A stretch of 5,102 nt of DNA from Betaproteobacteria bacterium (GTDB lineage Bacteria; Pseudomonadota; Gammaproteobacteria; Burkholderiales; SG8-39). The notes below the pieces were generated by a model. It worked only from the letters and a program-made list of their open reading frames with translations. It was not told the origin of the DNA and searched no databases. The translations under genes were made by a program, and so were the position numbers. Positions 1 through 5,102 of this stretch are shown here, in pieces (the stretch's first letter is position 1; the number at the start of each line of letters is the position of its first letter). The stretch spans positions 1 through 5,102 of the forward strand of contig DAHVFK010000273.1 of the NCBI GenBank assembly GCA_027317055.1. Direction: 5' to 3'.

Positions 1-591
1 GAGCTGCGCACCGCGGCCGCCGCCGATCCCACCTATGCCTCCACCTACAGCATGTTCGGGCTAGTGTACATGGAGCTGCGTGAAACCAAGCTCGCGCAGC
101 AGAATTTCGAGCATGGACTGAAATTGTCGCCGAACGATCCGGACATCAATCACAATTACGGCTGGTTCCTGTGCCAGACCGGTCACGAAACGGAGTCGAT
201 CCGGTACTTCCTGCGCGCCATCGCCAATCCGCTTTATCCGACCCCGTGGCGCTCGTACACTGCGGCCGGCGTGTGCTCCATGCGCGAGGGCAAGCTCAAG
301 GATGCCGAGCAATTCTTTCAGCGTACGCTCAGGCTGGAGCCGAACGAGCCGATGGCATTGTTGCAGATGGGCGAGATCCGTTACCGCCAGGGCAAGCTGA
401 GCGACGCGCGCAACTACGTATCGCGCTTCAATGCGCTCGTCGAGCCTACCGCAGAATCATTGTGGCTCGCGTTGCGCGTCGAGCGCAAGCTGGGCGAGCG
501 CTTGGCGGAGGCGAAGCTGGCGAGCCAGCTGAGGCACCGCTTCCCGGGCTCGCGCGAGAGCCAGGCACTGCAACGCGGGGACTATGAGTAG
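1..591 (+). CDS. pilW: Type IV pilus biogenesis TPR lipoprotein PilW/PilF (pilotin), 3' part
   Basis: The frame is open from the first base and ends at TAG 589-591, giving 196 residues without the true start. Pilotins of this family are about 250 residues, so roughly 50-60 N-terminal residues, including the lipoprotein signal, lie upstream. The visible part is a string of TPR helix pairs at about residues 13-46, 47-80, 85-116 and 117-150, with typical TPR spacing such as LKLSPNDPD and LRLEPNEP, followed by a helical C-terminus. The NYGWFLC block (52-58) and YPTPW (79-83) are characteristic of PilW/PilF. Cys58 and Cys92 match the cysteine pair of Neisseria PilW. In the family, the protein is an outer-membrane lipoprotein that helps the PilQ secretin multimerise and localise, so it is needed for piliation. 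Placement directly before rodZ is the conserved position. The family call is firm; actual piliation of this organism is inferred. Confidence 0.93.
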   Translation, partial: ELRTAAAADPTYASTYSMFGLVYMELRETKLAQQNFEHGLKLSPNDPDINHNYGWFLCQTGHETESIRYFLRAIANPLYPTPWRSYTAAGVCSMREGKLKDAEQFFQRTLRLEPNEPMALLQMGEIRYRQGKLSDARNYVSRFNALVEPTAESLWLALRVERKLGERLAEAKLASQLRHRFPGSRESQALQRGDYE

Positions 592-1471
592 CGACACCGT
601 CCACGAGCCCGCTTTCGGGGAGCGGCCGGCGGATATCTCCGACGGGCAGCCGCGCGGGGAGCACGTGGGCGAGATTCTGGCGCGGGCGCGCGTTGCACAG
701 GGCCTGACCTTGGACGACGTTGCGCAGCAGCTCAAGTTCGGTGCACGTCAGATTGACGCATTGGAGCAGGGTCGCTTCGAGAATCTGCCGGGGAGCACCT
801 TCGCGCGCGGCATGGTCCGTAGCTACGCGCGCCTGCTTAAGCTCGACGCGGAGGCACTGCTCGGTCAGGTCGAGGGCAAGTTCGAAGTTCCGGACGCGGA
901 TCGCCTCGCCACCCGCTATCGGGAGCCGGTGCCGTTTTCCGACGGCTCGCGGCGTTCGAATATCACCTATGCCGTACTATCGGTTGCAATCCTGCTGGTC
1001 GCGGCGGGCGTGCTGTACGGCTGGCAGCAGGAGCGTTCAGGCGCGGCGCGTCTGAACTTCGTTCCTGCCGCACGCGCGCCACTCGAGCCGCCGCGCGCGT
1101 CGCCAGCGCCGCCGCCGAAGCCCGTCACTGCGGCGCCGGCCCCGGTCGCCAGCGCCGGCACGAGCGCCGGCGCGACGACCGCACCCGCTCAATCGCAGAG
1201 CGCTGCCGTCGCCGTGTCTGCTGCTGCGCCTGCCACCGGACGCATCGTGCTGCATTTCGACGCCGAGTCCTGGGTCGAGATTCGCGACGGGTCGGGCAAG
1301 GTTCTTCTGTCGCAGCTCAATCCGGCCGGCAGCGACAAGGTCGTCCAGGGCGCCCCGCCGTTCTCGGTCGTGGTCGGCAACGCGCAGCAAGTGCAACTCA
1401 CTTACGACGGGCAAGCTTTCGACCTCGCGCCTCACATCAGGGTCGAAGTCGCTCGATTTACCCTCAAATGA
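584..1471 (+). CDS. rodZ: Cytoskeleton protein RodZ (HTH / one TM segment / DUF4115)
   Basis: The 295-residue product has the full RodZ layout. Residues 27-90 form a cytoplasmic helix-turn-helix domain (VGEILARAR, LTLDDVAQQL, FARGMVRSYARLLKLD). One membrane segment lies at about 126-147 (VLSVAILLVAAGVLYGW). A periplasmic linker rich in Ala and Pro spans about 152-218, and a C-terminal DUF4115 beta domain spans 219-295 (ESWVEIRDGSGKVL). In the family, the HTH domain binds MreB rather than mainly acting as a repressor, and the protein couples the MreB cytoskeleton to the periplasmic wall-synthesis complex to maintain rod shape. The start ATG at 584 lies inside the end of pilW (ATGAGTAG, 8-base overlap). 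Only a poor GGGGA lies just 2 bases upstream, so translation probably depends on coupling to pilW. The next in-frame Met (77) would cut away the HTH, which supports this start. Confidence 0.95.
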   Translation: MSSDTVHEPAFGERPADISDGQPRGEHVGEILARARVAQGLTLDDVAQQLKFGARQIDALEQGRFENLPGSTFARGMVRSYARLLKLDAEALLGQVEGKFEVPDADRLATRYREPVPFSDGSRRSNITYAVLSVAILLVAAGVLYGWQQERSGAARLNFVPAARAPLEPPRASPAPPPKPVTAAPAPVASAGTSAGATTAPAQSQSAAVAVSAAAPATGRIVLHFDAESWVEIRDGSGKVLLSQLNPAGSDKVVQGAPPFSVVVGNAQQVQLTYDGQAFDLAPHIRVEVARFTLK

Positions 1472-2760
1472 CCGCGCACGGAGCCACGACTAAGCGCCGC
1501 CACTCGAGGCAGGTGCGGATCGGCGGCGTGGCGGTCGGCGGTGGTGCGCCGATCGTGGTGCAGTCAATGACGAATACCGACACCGCGGACGCCCGGGCCA
1601 CCGTAGAACAGGTCTACGCGCTCGCGCAGGCGGGATCCGAGCTGGTGCGGATCACGGTCAACAGCCCGGAAGCGGCTGCCCAGGTGGCGTCGATCCGTGA
1701 GCAGCTCGACGCGCGGGGATGCACGGTGCCTCTGGTGGGCGACTTCCATTTCAACGGGCACAAGCTGCTGACGCAGTTCCCCGCATGCGCACAGGCGCTG
1801 GCGAAATTCCGCATCAATCCCGGCAACGTCGGCAAGGGCGCAAAACGCGACGAGCAATTCGCAACCATGATCGAGTGCGCGATCCGCTACGACAAGCCGG
1901 TACGCATCGGAGTCAACTGGGGCAGCCTGGATCAGGCGCTTCTGGCGAAGCTCATGGACGAGAACGCCGCGCGCGCGGAACCGTTCGATGCGGAGGGGGT
2001 GATACACGAAGCGGTGGTGCGTTCGGCACTCGATTCGGCACGCCAGGCCGAGGCCTGGGGGCTGCCCGCGGACCGTATCGTCATCTCGTGCAAGATGAGC
2101 CAGGTCCAGGACCTGGTCACCGTCTACCGCGATCTCGCCCGGCGCTGCGACTACGCGCTGCATCTCGGGCTGACCGAGGCGGGGATGGGATCGAAAGGCA
2201 TTGTCGCCTCTGCGGCGGCGCTGGCCCTTCTGCTGCAGGAGGGGATCGGCGACACGATCCGCGTTTCGCTCACGCCGGAGCCGGGTGGCGATCGAGCGCG
2301 CGAAGTGCAGGTGGCGCAGGAGATCCTGCAGACCATGGGCCTGCGCAGCTTCGCACCGATGGTAAGTGCGTGCCCGGGCTGCGGCCGCACGACCAGCACC
2401 TATTTCCAGCAGCTCGCCGGGCGCATAGAGGCCTTCCTGCGGTCGCAGATGCCGCTCTGGCGCGAGCGCTATCCCGGCGTAGAGCAAATGAGGGTCGCCG
2501 TGATGGGCTGTGTGGTGAACGGGCCCGGCGAGTCCAAGCACGCCGATATCGGCATCAGTCTGCCCGGGACAAACGAGGTTCCGGTCGCGCCGGTTTACGT
2601 CGACGGCGAAAAGACCGTGACGCTCAAGGGCGAGCGCATCGCGGAGGAATTCCAGCAGCTGGTCGAGGACTACGTGCGCGCGAACTTCGGCCCCGGTAGC
2701 GCGCGCCGCCGCCCGCGCGCCGCGCAGGGCAAAGAGATTCCGGTCAAGGCGGTTTCCTGA
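1468..2760 (+). CDS. ispG: 4-hydroxy-3-methylbut-2-en-1-yl diphosphate synthase (flavodoxin-type), IspG/GcpE
   Basis: The enzyme reduces 2-C-methyl-D-erythritol 2,4-cyclodiphosphate to HMBPP, the penultimate step of the MEP isoprenoid pathway, in the cytoplasm with a [4Fe-4S] cluster. The N-terminal TIM-barrel part shows VQSMTNTDT (31-39), FRINPGNVG (114-122), RIGVNWGSL (146-154), LHLGLTEAG (231-239) and GIGDTIRVSL (259-268). The cluster domain has Cys302, Cys305 (CPGCGRT) and Cys348 with Glu355 (GCVVNGPGE), matching Cys270, Cys273, Cys305 and Glu312 of E. coli. At 430 residues it is longer than the 372 of E. coli. The extra length lies near residues 155-190, between the second and third cluster cysteines (43 residues here, 32 in E. 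coli) and in a basic tail (408-430). Long forms are usual in Betaproteobacteria. The ATG overlaps the rodZ stop (ATGA) with no clear Shine-Dalgarno site, suggesting coupling. All catalytic residues are present. Confidence 0.97.
   Translation: MTAHGATTKRRHSRQVRIGGVAVGGGAPIVVQSMTNTDTADARATVEQVYALAQAGSELVRITVNSPEAAAQVASIREQLDARGCTVPLVGDFHFNGHKLLTQFPACAQALAKFRINPGNVGKGAKRDEQFATMIECAIRYDKPVRIGVNWGSLDQALLAKLMDENAARAEPFDAEGVIHEAVVRSALDSARQAEAWGLPADRIVISCKMSQVQDLVTVYRDLARRCDYALHLGLTEAGMGSKGIVASAAALALLLQEGIGDTIRVSLTPEPGGDRAREVQVAQEILQTMGLRSFAPMVSACPGCGRTTSTYFQQLAGRIEAFLRSQMPLWRERYPGVEQMRVAVMGCVVNGPGESKHADIGISLPGTNEVPVAPVYVDGEKTVTLKGERIAEEFQQLVEDYVRANFGPGSARRRPRAAQGKEIPVKAVS
2100..2116. repeat. Perfect 8-bp inverted repeat around one base, inside ispG
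   Basis: CCAGGTCC at 2100-2107 and GGACCTGG at 2109-2116 are exact reverse complements around A2108. The site lies wholly within ispG codons for the SQVQDLV segment. With a one-base centre it resembles a dyad protein-binding site more than an RNA hairpin, but coding chance in GC-rich DNA is the simplest explanation. Confidence 0.45.
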
Positions 2761-2774
2761 CCGCCGCCGCAGGC

Positions 2775-4055
2775 ATGAGCGCCAACATCCAAGCCGTGCG
2801 CGGCATGAACGACATATTGCCCGACGAGGCCGCGTGGTGGCGCCATTTCGAGGCTACGGTCGAGGCCTGGCTGGAGCGCTACGGCTACCGCAACATCCGC
2901 ATGCCGCTGGTCGAGCATACGCAGCTGTTCCGGCGCGCGATCGGCGAAGTCACCGACATCGTCGAAAAGGAGATGTACTCCTGGCGCGACGAGCTCAACG
3001 GAGAGGACCTGACGCTGCGCCCGGAGGGCACGGCTTCGTGCGTGCGCGCCGCAATCGAGCACAACCTGCTCTACGACGGGCCCAAGCGCCTCTGGTATGC
3101 CGGGGCGATGTACCGCCACGAGCGGCCGCAAAAGGGGCGCTACCGGCAGTTTCACCAATACGGCGTCGAGGCGCTCGGGCTTGAAGGCCCGGACATCGAC
3201 GCCGAGCATATTGTGATGTGCGCCGCGCTGTGGCGCGATCTCGGACTGGGAGGCATCCGCCTCGAGCTCAACACCATCGGCTCGGCGGAGGAGCGCGCGC
3301 GCTACCGCGCGGATCTCGTGCGCCACCTGGAGGCGAACGTAGATCGACTCGACGCCGACGCCAGGCGGCGCATGCATACCAACCCGCTTCGTGTGCTCGA
3401 TTCGAAGAATCCCATGGTGCAGGATGTGGTAGCCGGTGCGCCGGCCCTGACGGGATATCTCGGCCAGGAATCGAAGGCGCATTTCGAAGGGCTGCGCCGG
3501 CTGCTCGCGGCCGCCGGCGTGCAGTACACGATCAACCCGCGCCTCGTGCGGGGGCTCGACTACTACAATCGCACGGTGTTCGAGTGGATCTCGGACGCGC
3601 TGGGCGCACAGGGTACGGTGTGCGGCGGCGGGCGCTACGATGGATTGTTCGCCCAGATCGGCGGCAAGACCGCCCCGGCGACGGGGTTCGCGATGGGCAA
3701 CGAGCGACTGATCGCGCTGCTGCGCGACGGCGAGCGAGCGCCGGCGACCCGGCCGCCCGATGCGTATCTGCTGTCCCACGGCGACGGGACGCACGAGTAC
3801 GCCTTTACGCTCGCCGAAGTGCTGCGCGGGGCGGGTTACGCGATCGTGCAGCACGCCGGAGGCGGAAGCTTCAAGTCGCAAATGAAGAAGGCGGACGCGA
3901 GCGGTGCCTGGACCGCGCTCATCGTCGGCGCGGACGAAGTGCGCGACGGCGACGTGTCGGTCAAGTTTATGCGCAAGGCGGAGCCTCAGTATCGCATCGC
4001 AAGAGCGCACGTCGTCGCGGCGTTCGCGGACGCATTGCAAAAAGCAAGGACATAA
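2775..4055 (+). CDS. hisS: Histidine--tRNA ligase (HisRS, class II)
   Basis: The enzyme charges tRNA-His with histidine using ATP, in the cytoplasm as a homodimer. At 426 residues it matches the 424 of E. coli and is complete. The N-terminal catalytic core starts with IQAVRGMNDILPDE (5-18). The motif 1 region is at about 40-60, TLRPEGTASCVR at 80-91, and motif 2 with its loop at 112-130 (YRHERPQKGRYRQFHQYG). The histidine-specific motifs follow: RLVRGLDYYNRTVFEW (256-271), containing the arginine equivalent to catalytic Arg259 of E. coli, and GTVCGGGRYDGL (280-291). Motif 3 is GFAMGNERL (304-312), where Asn309 is unusual. A C-terminal anticodon-binding domain covers about 328-426 (HAGGGSFKSQMKKAD). 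The start lies 14 bases after ispG with no well-spaced Shine-Dalgarno site (the AGG at 2771 is too close). The next Met (11) sits inside the conserved GMND block, so ATG 2775 is preferred. It is full-length HisRS rather than HisZ, because the tRNA and histidine motifs and the C-terminal domain are present. Confidence 0.97.
   Translation: MSANIQAVRGMNDILPDEAAWWRHFEATVEAWLERYGYRNIRMPLVEHTQLFRRAIGEVTDIVEKEMYSWRDELNGEDLTLRPEGTASCVRAAIEHNLLYDGPKRLWYAGAMYRHERPQKGRYRQFHQYGVEALGLEGPDIDAEHIVMCAALWRDLGLGGIRLELNTIGSAEERARYRADLVRHLEANVDRLDADARRRMHTNPLRVLDSKNPMVQDVVAGAPALTGYLGQESKAHFEGLRRLLAAAGVQYTINPRLVRGLDYYNRTVFEWISDALGAQGTVCGGGRYDGLFAQIGGKTAPATGFAMGNERLIALLRDGERAPATRPPDAYLLSHGDGTHEYAFTLAEVLRGAGYAIVQHAGGGSFKSQMKKADASGAWTALIVGADEVRDGDVSVKFMRKAEPQYRIARAHVVAAFADALQKART
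4046..4050 (+). promoter_or_regulatory. Ribosome binding site of yfgM
   Basis: AAGGA lies inside the last codons of hisS, 6 bases before the ATG at 4057. It is the best-placed Shine-Dalgarno site in the window and decides the yfgM start. The yfgM frame stays open upstream into hisS as far as an ATG at 3904, but that upstream part would add about 51 Arg/Ser-rich residues with no place in the family and would overlap the HisRS anticodon domain. Confidence 0.75.
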
Positions 4056-4056
4056 C

Positions 4057-4689
4057 ATGGCACTGGATCATGAAGAGCGGGAGCAACTCGCGGCGCTGAA
4101 GGGCTGGTGGCAGGAGCACGGCAACCTGGTGGTCGTGGCCATTGTGGCCGTCGCGATCGGCGCCGCCGGGTGGCGCGGCTGGAACTGGTACCAGAACAAG
4201 CAGTCGCTCGAAGCGAGCGCTTTGTACGAAATGCTTACCAGAGCAGTGCAGGCCAGCGACGCAAAGACGATGCGCGACGCGAGCGGAGCGCTGGCCGAGA
4301 GCTATCCGCGCACGCTGTATGCGTCCCTGGGCGCGCTGGTTGCCGCCCGCTACGACTTCGATCATCGCGAGCTGAAGGACGCGAAGGCGCAGCTAGAGTG
4401 GGTGCTCGAGCGCTCGCGGTCCGACGATCTGAAGGATCTTGCCCGGCTGCGCCTGGCCGCGGTGCTACTGGACGAAAAGGCCTACGACCAGGCGCTCAAG
4501 CAGCTCGACGCGCCGCACGGCGATGCCTACGCGGCGCAGTACGCGGCGCTGCGGGGCGACGTGCTGGTCGCCAAGAGTCAGACGAAAGAGGCGCAGGCCG
4601 CCTACCAGGTGGCGCTCGACAAGGCGGGCAAGGACGACAACGCCTTCCGCCAGAGCGTGCAGATCCGGCTCGAGGCGCTCGGCGGGTGA
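4057..4689 (+). CDS. yfgM: YfgM family tetratricopeptide membrane protein (Sec translocon ancillary subunit)
   Basis: The product is 210 residues, close to the 206 of E. coli YfgM. A short charged cytoplasmic N-terminus (MALDHEEREQLAALKGWW) precedes one membrane segment at about 24-40 (LVVVAIVAVAIGAAG), followed by Trp-rich WRGWNWYQNK. The rest is a helical TPR-like domain (about 50-210) with repeats around 72-118, 124-150 and 158-190 (YAALRGDVLVAKSQTKEAQAAYQVAL). The N-in, C-out topology and TPR_21/DUF2133-type domain fit the family. In E. coli, YfgM binds the SecYEG translocon together with PpiD, helps pass exported proteins to periplasmic chaperones and has been linked to Rcs stress signalling. 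That role is transferred by homology. The gene starts 1 base after the hisS stop, and its TGA overlaps the GTG of bamB. Its conserved position between hisS and bamB strengthens the call. Confidence 0.93.
   Translation: MALDHEEREQLAALKGWWQEHGNLVVVAIVAVAIGAAGWRGWNWYQNKQSLEASALYEMLTRAVQASDAKTMRDASGALAESYPRTLYASLGALVAARYDFDHRELKDAKAQLEWVLERSRSDDLKDLARLRLAAVLLDEKAYDQALKQLDAPHGDAYAAQYAALRGDVLVAKSQTKEAQAAYQVALDKAGKDDNAFRQSVQIRLEALGG
4672..4675 (+). promoter_or_regulatory. Possible ribosome binding site of bamB
   Basis: GAGG inside the last codons of yfgM ends 10 bases before the proposed GTG start at 4686. The spacing is on the long side, so coupling to yfgM termination may matter as much as this site. 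No ATG is available nearby in this frame. Confidence 0.4.
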
Positions 4690-5102
4690 CGACGAGGCGG
4701 CAACTGTTTGCAGCGTTCGCCGCGGCCGCCACGCTGGGTGGTTGCGCAAGCTGGTTCGGCAGCGCTTCGAGCGGACCCAAGCCCGCGCCGCTGACGCCCA
4801 TCAGCAACGCGCAGGCGGTGCGGGTGCTATGGTCGGCAAGCGTTTCGCTGGCAGGTCAGTTTGTCTTCAGCCCGGTGCTTGCCGGCGACGGCGTATTCGT
4901 CGCCGGCCGCGACGGCACGGTCGAGCGGCTCGACGCGGCCAGCGGAGATACGCGCTGGCGCGTCAGCCTGGATGCGCGCCTGTCCGGCGGGGTCGGCAGC
5001 GACGGCCGGCTGGTCGTGGTCGCGTCCGACGACGGCGAGGTGTTCGCGCTGGACGCGAAGGACGGCAGCGTGCGCTGGCGCGCACGCGTGTCGAGCGAGG
5101 TG
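4686..5102 (+). CDS. bamB: Outer membrane protein assembly factor BamB (lipoprotein, beta-propeller), 5' part
   Basis: The frame beginning at GTG 4686 (GTGA overlap with the yfgM stop) stays open to the end of the window, giving 139 residues of a protein usually about 380 long. The N-terminus MTTRRQLF, an Ala-rich hydrophobic stretch and the lipobox LGGC (17-20) form a lipoprotein signal with Cys20 as the lipidated residue. Residue +2 is Ala, not Asp, so sorting to the outer membrane is expected. After a Ser/Pro linker comes the typical BamB entry segment (VRVLWSASV, 45-53). Two PQQ-type propeller blades follow, VFVAGRDGTVERLDAASG (70-87) and LVVVASDDGEVFALDAKDG (109-127), each followed by RWR. 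BamB is a non-essential helper in the BamABCDE complex that folds outer-membrane proteins. The conserved place after yfgM, normally followed by der, separates it from other PQQ-repeat proteins. Upstream residues RR may form a Tat-like motif. Confidence 0.93.
   Translation, partial: MTTRRQLFAAFAAAATLGGCASWFGSASSGPKPAPLTPISNAQAVRVLWSASVSLAGQFVFSPVLAGDGVFVAGRDGTVERLDAASGDTRWRVSLDARLSGGVGSDGRLVVVASDDGEVFALDAKDGSVRWRARVSSEV
4881..4907. repeat. Perfect 10-bp inverted repeat (potential hairpin) inside bamB
   Basis: GCCGGCGACG at 4881-4890 and CGTCGCCGGC at 4898-4907 are exact reverse complements separated by the 7 bases GCGTATT. The stem is almost all G-C, so the RNA hairpin should be stable. No T-run follows, so it is not a standard intrinsic terminator. 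It falls in the first propeller blade, where the codons give AGDG and VAGRDG, and it may simply reflect those repeated residues. Confidence 0.5.

Noticed and set aside
1151..1171. Direct repeat AGCGCCGGC twice in the rodZ linker
   Set aside because: It encodes the Ser-Ala-Gly stretch of a low-complexity Ala/Pro linker; two 9-base copies there are expected by composition and do not indicate a mobile or regulatory repeat.
1564..2541. 325-codon minus-strand open frame opposite ispG
   Set aside because: Same situation: antisense to a conserved gene, composition typical of a shadow frame, no recognisable domain.
1719..2699. 326-codon + strand open frame in another phase within ispG
   Set aside because: Arg/Gly/Ala-rich out-of-frame translation inside an intact IspG with all catalytic residues; no evidence for an overlapping gene.
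2761..2774. Possible promoter or terminator between ispG and hisS
   Set aside because: The gap is only 14 bases, with no hairpin, T-run or -10/-35-like elements.
3904..4056. Upstream ATG in the yfgM frame as an alternative start
   Set aside because: It would add about 51 Arg/Ser-rich residues overlapping the HisRS C-terminus. ATG 4057 has a well-spaced AAGGA and gives the family-like MALDHEEREQL start and normal length.
2670..4058. 462-codon open frame on the minus strand covering all of hisS
   Set aside because: It lies exactly antisense to a fully conserved HisRS gene. Its product is Arg/His/Ala-rich with no recognisable domain, and long antisense open frames are expected in GC-rich genes. 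No start signal or independent support was seen.
3218..4099. 293-codon + strand open frame overlapping hisS and the start of yfgM
   Set aside because: Highly Arg/Ala-rich shadow of hisS; it would have to compete with two clearly real genes and shows no domain.

Overview
The window is a GC-rich, gap-free piece of a bacterial chromosome. It carries six genes on the + strand in the order pilW/pilF (3' part), rodZ, ispG, hisS, yfgM, bamB (5' part). This order is a well-known conserved neighbourhood of Beta- and Gammaproteobacteria, often flanked by rlmN and ndk upstream and der downstream. A betaproteobacterium is most likely. The pilotin has the Neisseria-type cysteine pair, IspG is the long (430-residue) form with inserts absent from the 372-residue E. 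coli enzyme, and the YfgM N-terminus looks betaproteobacterial. I cannot name a genus.

Layout: 1-591 is the end of a TPR pilotin for type IV pili. 584-1471 is rodZ, 1468-2760 ispG, 2775-4055 hisS, 4057-4689 yfgM. 4686-5102 is the start of bamB, which begins with GTG and runs off the window. Three junctions are overlapping stop/start codons (8, 4 and 4 bases), one gap is 1 base and one is 14 bases. No intergenic space is large enough for a conventional promoter plus terminator, so the genes look like one transcription unit with translational coupling. No RNA gene, mobile element, CRISPR array or origin was seen, and no stretch over 300 bases lacks a gene.

Functional theme: most products serve the cell envelope. 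PilW helps the PilQ secretin assemble, RodZ links MreB to the wall-elongation machinery, and IspG makes the isoprenoid precursor needed for undecaprenyl phosphate and quinones. YfgM is a periplasm-facing helper of the Sec translocon, and BamB is a lipoprotein of the outer-membrane protein assembly complex. HisRS is the translation gene embedded among them.

I found no undescribed system. The observations worth a second look are modest: a possible twin-arginine motif in the BamB lipoprotein signal, an asparagine in motif 3 of HisRS where the family is normally hydrophobic, a basic C-terminal tail on IspG, and two perfect inverted repeats inside coding sequence.
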